From Persicaria tinctoria (Eukaryota > Streptophyta > Magnoliopsida > Caryophyllales > Polygonaceae): 64,000 bases of DNA. The translations under genes and the position numbers were made by a program. Location: contig JBANSL010000003.1 in the NCBI GenBank assembly GCA_037127255.1, positions 50,500,314-50,564,313 on the forward strand, in the 5' to 3' direction. The first letter of the stretch is position 1. Each line of letters starts with the position of its first letter. The notes under the pieces are model-generated. The model did not search any database, was not told where the DNA came from, and worked only from the letters and a program-made list of their open reading frames with translations. Of the stretch, positions 59,884 through 64,000 are shown in pieces.

Positions 59884-62800
59884 CACCTCTAAGAATCCAA
59901 CTCGTACTAATCATCTCACACTTGTAACCCTCGACCAACTCTAATGCAGAAATCCATCTCGTGCTACTCCCAACCAGGAATTACCAAGACCCTCATCGCC
60001 AACGCCTATCCTCAAAGACCAACCACTGATTTTACCTACCCATCCCATTCCATAACTCACGAAACCTAAACCACTCATGACTCCTCAAGCTGACCTACCC
60101 TAGGTCATTTTTCCAGCATTATCTGAATTTACCTCATGTTACCATTCCTTAACCACGACCATTTTCCCCAACGAAACCTTATGTCACCCTAACTCGAATT
60201 ACCCATAACATCGCAACTTGACTAATTCTCCCAAGATTTTCCAACCGATAGAATTCCCACTGAACTCCTATGACATCCTCGTCTGAATTTCCTAAGCACC
60301 ACAACTTCCCCATCAATCTAAAATATCTTATCCTCTAGCGTCCTCAATACCTTCTGCTTTGCGTAGTTCCCAAATCCATGCTCATAATCTCCCTATCTCA
60401 ACCTTAAGCCCACATTCTTACTATAAATCTCAACTACCTCCTGGCCTAGCTACCAGCCTTTCCTCGAAGATTCGTCTTACATCCTCAAATACCTCAATAG
60501 CCACAATAACCTCCACTCGTAAATCCCGATTCATTCCCTATGCCAAAATCCTCCAACAACGATATAGAAATCCTTCACTCATAATTTCCCCAAGGATTAC
60601 CAATCCTATCTAAACAACCCCAAATACTCATCAAACGAACAACCCTGATGTGAACAACCTAATATCATCGATCGATAATTTCCCAAGCAACCTTATACTA
60701 CTCTTCATTGGCAATTTCTCAACCTCGTCCCTTACCGAAATTGTTCCCACTCATAACACCCACCACCTAGTCCCAAATTCTATGATTCCTCATATGTTCC
60801 TTAATCAATCATCCTCGACACCACCCACGATCCGCTCATAGACTATCTAAACACCTTCCTTAGCACACTAATCCGTCTCACAACACCTCCCTTCAAGAAT
60901 CCTCCCGATCCACTCCTAACTCTCTCATCCACCTCTAGAACTACGCCAACTGCCTATACTCACACCCACTCTTAAGGTCACCCTCATGGAATTAGTCTAG
61001 ACCTACACCGCTACCATCCTATCCTAAACACTCATACCGCGCACCCACTACCTACCGACACTCCTCGCTAGGGCATCTCTCTCCAAATCTCGACATACTA
61101 GCCTCACTCCCCACCTAAGACCTACTTGGAAGCTCATCTATACTCACAGACCACTATCTTCAATACATACCAACTCACTCGACTCTACTCAAACTAACGC
61201 ATCATTCCTGCACCCCATCTCACACAACCAAAGACCCAATCCGAAGACCTTAATCCACCTGCCACTTTTCGTCTCGTCTCACCGCAGAATCTCACGACTC
61301 AAACTCAAGAAGAAAGCACTACCATATATATAACCCATAATCTATTTACCAGGAAATTAGTACATCAAGCATTTAGGCATACCATCATAGAAACAAGTTA
61401 GTTAGACAATCACTTGCCATCAGTTTAGCATATCAGTCAGCACACGGCCATTGATGTCAGCTTCAAGCCTTTTGCACTATGCCCATTCCAATTGATATAG
61501 AAGAATTCGCGACTTGAATGAAGAACGCCCTTCCTTGAGTCATCTAAGAGAATCACGTTCGCGACTACCATCTTCGAGATGTGTTCGTCCTTTGTATAAC
61601 TTTGACGACGTCTGTCTTGTGGTCTATGGCTTATGGGCCCATCACGCTTCCGTTGCGCCGCTTTGGTGCCACTTGGTCGTCGGTCCTTTCTTGCATATCG
61701 GCACTCATCGAAGGATCATAAAGGTTAGAAGTTACGGAGATAGGGGAGAGACGAGGGCGGACAACACAACTTCCTTAAAAGTTTAGACATAAACCAGGAC
61801 TAGGGACGACGAGACCAAGGAGAAGATCCCAACCTGAGAGTTACAACGATGCCCTTATAATTGTGGCACGCAAACACATAAAAATCAAGAGATATCATCA
61901 CATTATTTCACACTAGTATGCACCTATCTCAAGGAATATCGTTTTATGAATTCATAACATGTTCATATTATCATCTTTATATATGCGCAAAACAAGCTAG
62001 AAACCTATCATTTCATTCACCAATCATGCTTGACAGACTAAGAACATGTATGCACATACTGACATGGGACATATATGGCATAAATTATGCAAGATCTAGC
62101 AAACACCACAGGATATCATATGCACGACTTATCACTCATTTAGATACACAATGAAGCAAGTCATAATATTACGGAAAACATGCTAAGATGTACCCTAAAA
62201 ATCATGCTAAGGGTATGGTCAGTTCATGCAGGGTTGGTATATCAACTATCTCATCACATACATCCATATTCGCATAGTAAGAATAAGATGTCACACAATC
62301 ATACGAGGGTCTATAACTGGGAGGTATATGCCTTACATGATACTAGCAATACTCATTAAACATGTACACATTCAATGAGGTCCAATTAGGTTAATCTGGC
62401 ATGCTAAGTTTCACGTGTTAAACATGCAATGAGAGTTGGCCACACTATCATGGACCTAGTTCATAGGGAGATAGTAATCGTGGGAATTCAATACATACAA
62501 CACATACATCCACTCATAAGTGCAACCATGCAAGGTACCAAGCAAGTCATGCTGATTTATACAAATATAGCATGTCATGAAATCACAAGGAGGCTATCAT
62601 TATAACTTGACAGAATTCTCTAAGGACAATCACCAACTCACCACCCCGTTTCCCCATGGGACACTATATGACTCGTTGGACAAAAGGACATTCACGCCGT
62701 TTCCGAGAGAAGATGGTAGAACTCCTGTTTAGACTCTTGTGGAAAGAAGACGTGGTTGGCCATTATGAGGATCGAAAGAGATGACTCCAACTCTAAGTAC

Positions 62801-63528
62801 AAGACTTGATAGGAGCATCGATAGTGGGATACGAAACAGGACTCAAAACGGGGAGAGCGGATGCTTCTCGACCCTTGCTAACATGCCTAGGTGTCTTTGT
62901 GGGGCGGATGACAGAGTCAGAACCATCAGAGGGTTTGAACAATGTAAGGTCTATTCCGATAAGACAAGCATTTTGATTAAATAAGAACAAGGCTTCCTCC
63001 CGCTATCCCGTTTGTACGGTTATTCAACACATGATTCAAGTCAAGGAATATTGATTAGTTCGCTATCCTAAGCACAATAGCACTCATCACGGAAGCAATC
63101 AACAAGATTAATATGATCCTCTTCGAGGAGGATCGCCCTCGGACCCAATTGCATATATGTATATATAAACGTAAGCATAGAGACGATCTATGCCGTGCTT
63201 CGAGGGACGGCTGACCGGAGGGGCAAAAACCTCATGACCTCCTAACTCAACACTCCAACCTCTGTGGTGTTCCTTGGAGTCTTCTAGGCCCAATCTGTAA
63301 ATAAAAGCTAGTATTTTGCCTACCGTTCCCCGAGTTCTACATCCATAAGGGATGTCTATTGCTTTGGTCTCTACCCCCGATATTGTTTCCCTTTATTCAT
63401 TTATGTTTAATTCCAATTAAATTCATTTTGCCCTTTTTTAAAAAAAAAATATTTTCCGAAACCATTTGAAAACATTGGGCGATTTTCAAAACCTCTTCAA
63501 CCTATTGTACTCGGATTGCAAAACCTCA
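59884..63528 (-). other. Interior of the minus-strand LARD-family element, 5' part
   Basis: 3.6 kb of non-coding DNA; C/A-rich on the plus strand. The last ~300 bases before the primer site correspond to 17030-17300 in the plus-strand relative (for example ATTTTGCCTACC and the GATGTCTA region), at lower similarity than between the two plus-strand copies. A slightly GC-richer patch (61510-61790) sits at a position comparable to 20640-20870. Confidence 0.7.
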
Positions 63529-63540
63529 GCTCTGATACCA
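63529..63540 (-). promoter_or_regulatory. Primer binding site, initiator tRNA-Met (minus strand)
   Basis: GCTCTGATACCA on the plus strand is the reverse complement of TGGTATCAGAGC, four bases from the LTR end at 63545. Confidence 0.9.
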
Positions 63541-63544
63541 CCTT

Positions 63545-64000
63545 TGTAACGGCTCGGGATTATGATTCCCGAGTTACATTTCGAGGGGTGAAACCCCTCG
63601 TTAGGATCTTGCGCCCCGAGTACAGGTTGAAGGTTTGAAATCGAATATGTGCAGTTTAAAGTGGGATTTCACACCCAAATCCGGAAGGTCCGTTGGGGAC
63701 CCCGGGGTAAACCCATGTACCTGTCCTAAGTCTACAACGCAGGAAATCTGTTATCATGCAAAAGGGCATAAGTTCTGAAAATGATACAACCAGTGCCACG
63801 ACAGAGCCGGGTCAAAACAGAGTACAATTAGGGAGAAATCCCAAAAGCATGAATCTGGTGAAGTCAGGTTTCAAACACTCACTCTCCGCCAAGAGAATAG
63901 ACCCCGTCATAACAGCACAAAATCAAGCAGTGTATCGGGTACCTGAAACTATACCACCAAGTCAGGCCAAGAGTCCGCCCGCGGGTCCTCTGACCGCGCT
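63545..64000 (-). repeat. 5' LTR of the minus-strand LARD-family element (cut by the window end)
   Basis: TGTAACGGCTCGGG onward, about 95% like 36480-36940 by eye. It contains the terminal hairpin at 63553-63573 with arms CTCGGGA and TCCCGAG (minus-strand reading). Confidence 0.9.

Larger units (their letters stand above)
36480..64000 (-). mobile_element. Minus-strand LARD-family element carrying three nested insertions
   Basis: The right end shows, in reverse, the 5' LTR end (TGTAACGG at 63545) next to a tRNA-Met primer site (63529-63540). The left end is the 3' LTR, starting on the plus strand at 36480 and finishing at 52224 (reverse of TGTAAAGGCTCGG), with the purine tract just beyond (52225-52260). 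The LTR is split by an Athila-type element; the interior is split by a CACTA and a solo LTR. The interior is non-coding and shares diverged blocks with 17008-22664. The 5' LTR runs off the window, so the target duplication (AAGCC at 36475-36479) cannot be checked. Confidence 0.85.

Noticed and set aside
60359..60841. Ser/Thr/Pro/Ile-rich ORFs in the interior
   Set aside because: Composition-driven open frames in C/A-rich non-coding DNA; no motif and no counterpart frame in the other copy.

Overview
This is a stretch of plant nuclear heterochromatin made almost entirely of nested transposable elements. No intact host gene, tRNA or rRNA was found. An angiosperm is indicated by Sirevirus-type Ty1/copia, Athila-type Ty3/gypsy (tRNA-Asp primer site), hAT, CACTA, MULE, L1-type LINE and Stowaway MITE sequences, plus a degenerate TTTAGGG-type block. 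A eudicot is likely but species cannot be told.

Left third (1-26572). A MULE transposase N-terminal fragment (minus strand) is followed by repeat-rich non-coding DNA and an LTR remnant. Next comes a 5'-truncated Sirevirus-like copia element with a broken pol, an env-like ORF and a 3' LTR (2916-9151). The Sirevirus LTR ends inside a minus-strand hAT transposase pseudogene. That hAT gene is also split by a 3.1-kb solo LTR (9337-12451, itself carrying a Stowaway MITE) and cut at its 5' exon by another LTR. From 14305 a large non-coding (LARD-like) LTR element is arranged LTR - interior - LTR - partial interior, a recombination product.

Middle (26573-36479). AT-rich non-coding DNA holds a GC-rich island, telomere-like repeats, a ~36-bp minisatellite and a ~94-bp tandem array. 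A decayed minus-strand LINE follows, interrupted by a 740-bp internally deleted solo LTR of the same LARD family with a perfect TACCC target duplication.

Right half (36480-64000). This is one minus-strand LARD-family element whose 5' LTR runs off the window. Its 3' LTR (36480-52224) contains a nearly intact Athila-type element (37523-50321, target duplication GGTAC). Its interior contains a CACTA transposon (52891-56811, target duplication TAA) that captured pieces of CPSF73-I and importin-alpha genes, and a 2.2-kb solo LTR (57684-59878, target duplication CCATC).

The three most notable signals are these. (1) A hairpin at the 3' end of the LARD-family LTR has arms that change by compensatory pairs between copies while the loop stays ATCATAA. 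(2) A palindromic DNA module, TCGGCGCCGA, is scattered through the Athila LTRs and three polyprotein linkers and is read in two different frames. (3) A potential in-frame CPSF73/importin-alpha chimera lies inside the CACTA element. All boundaries and similarities were judged by eye; no database search was run.
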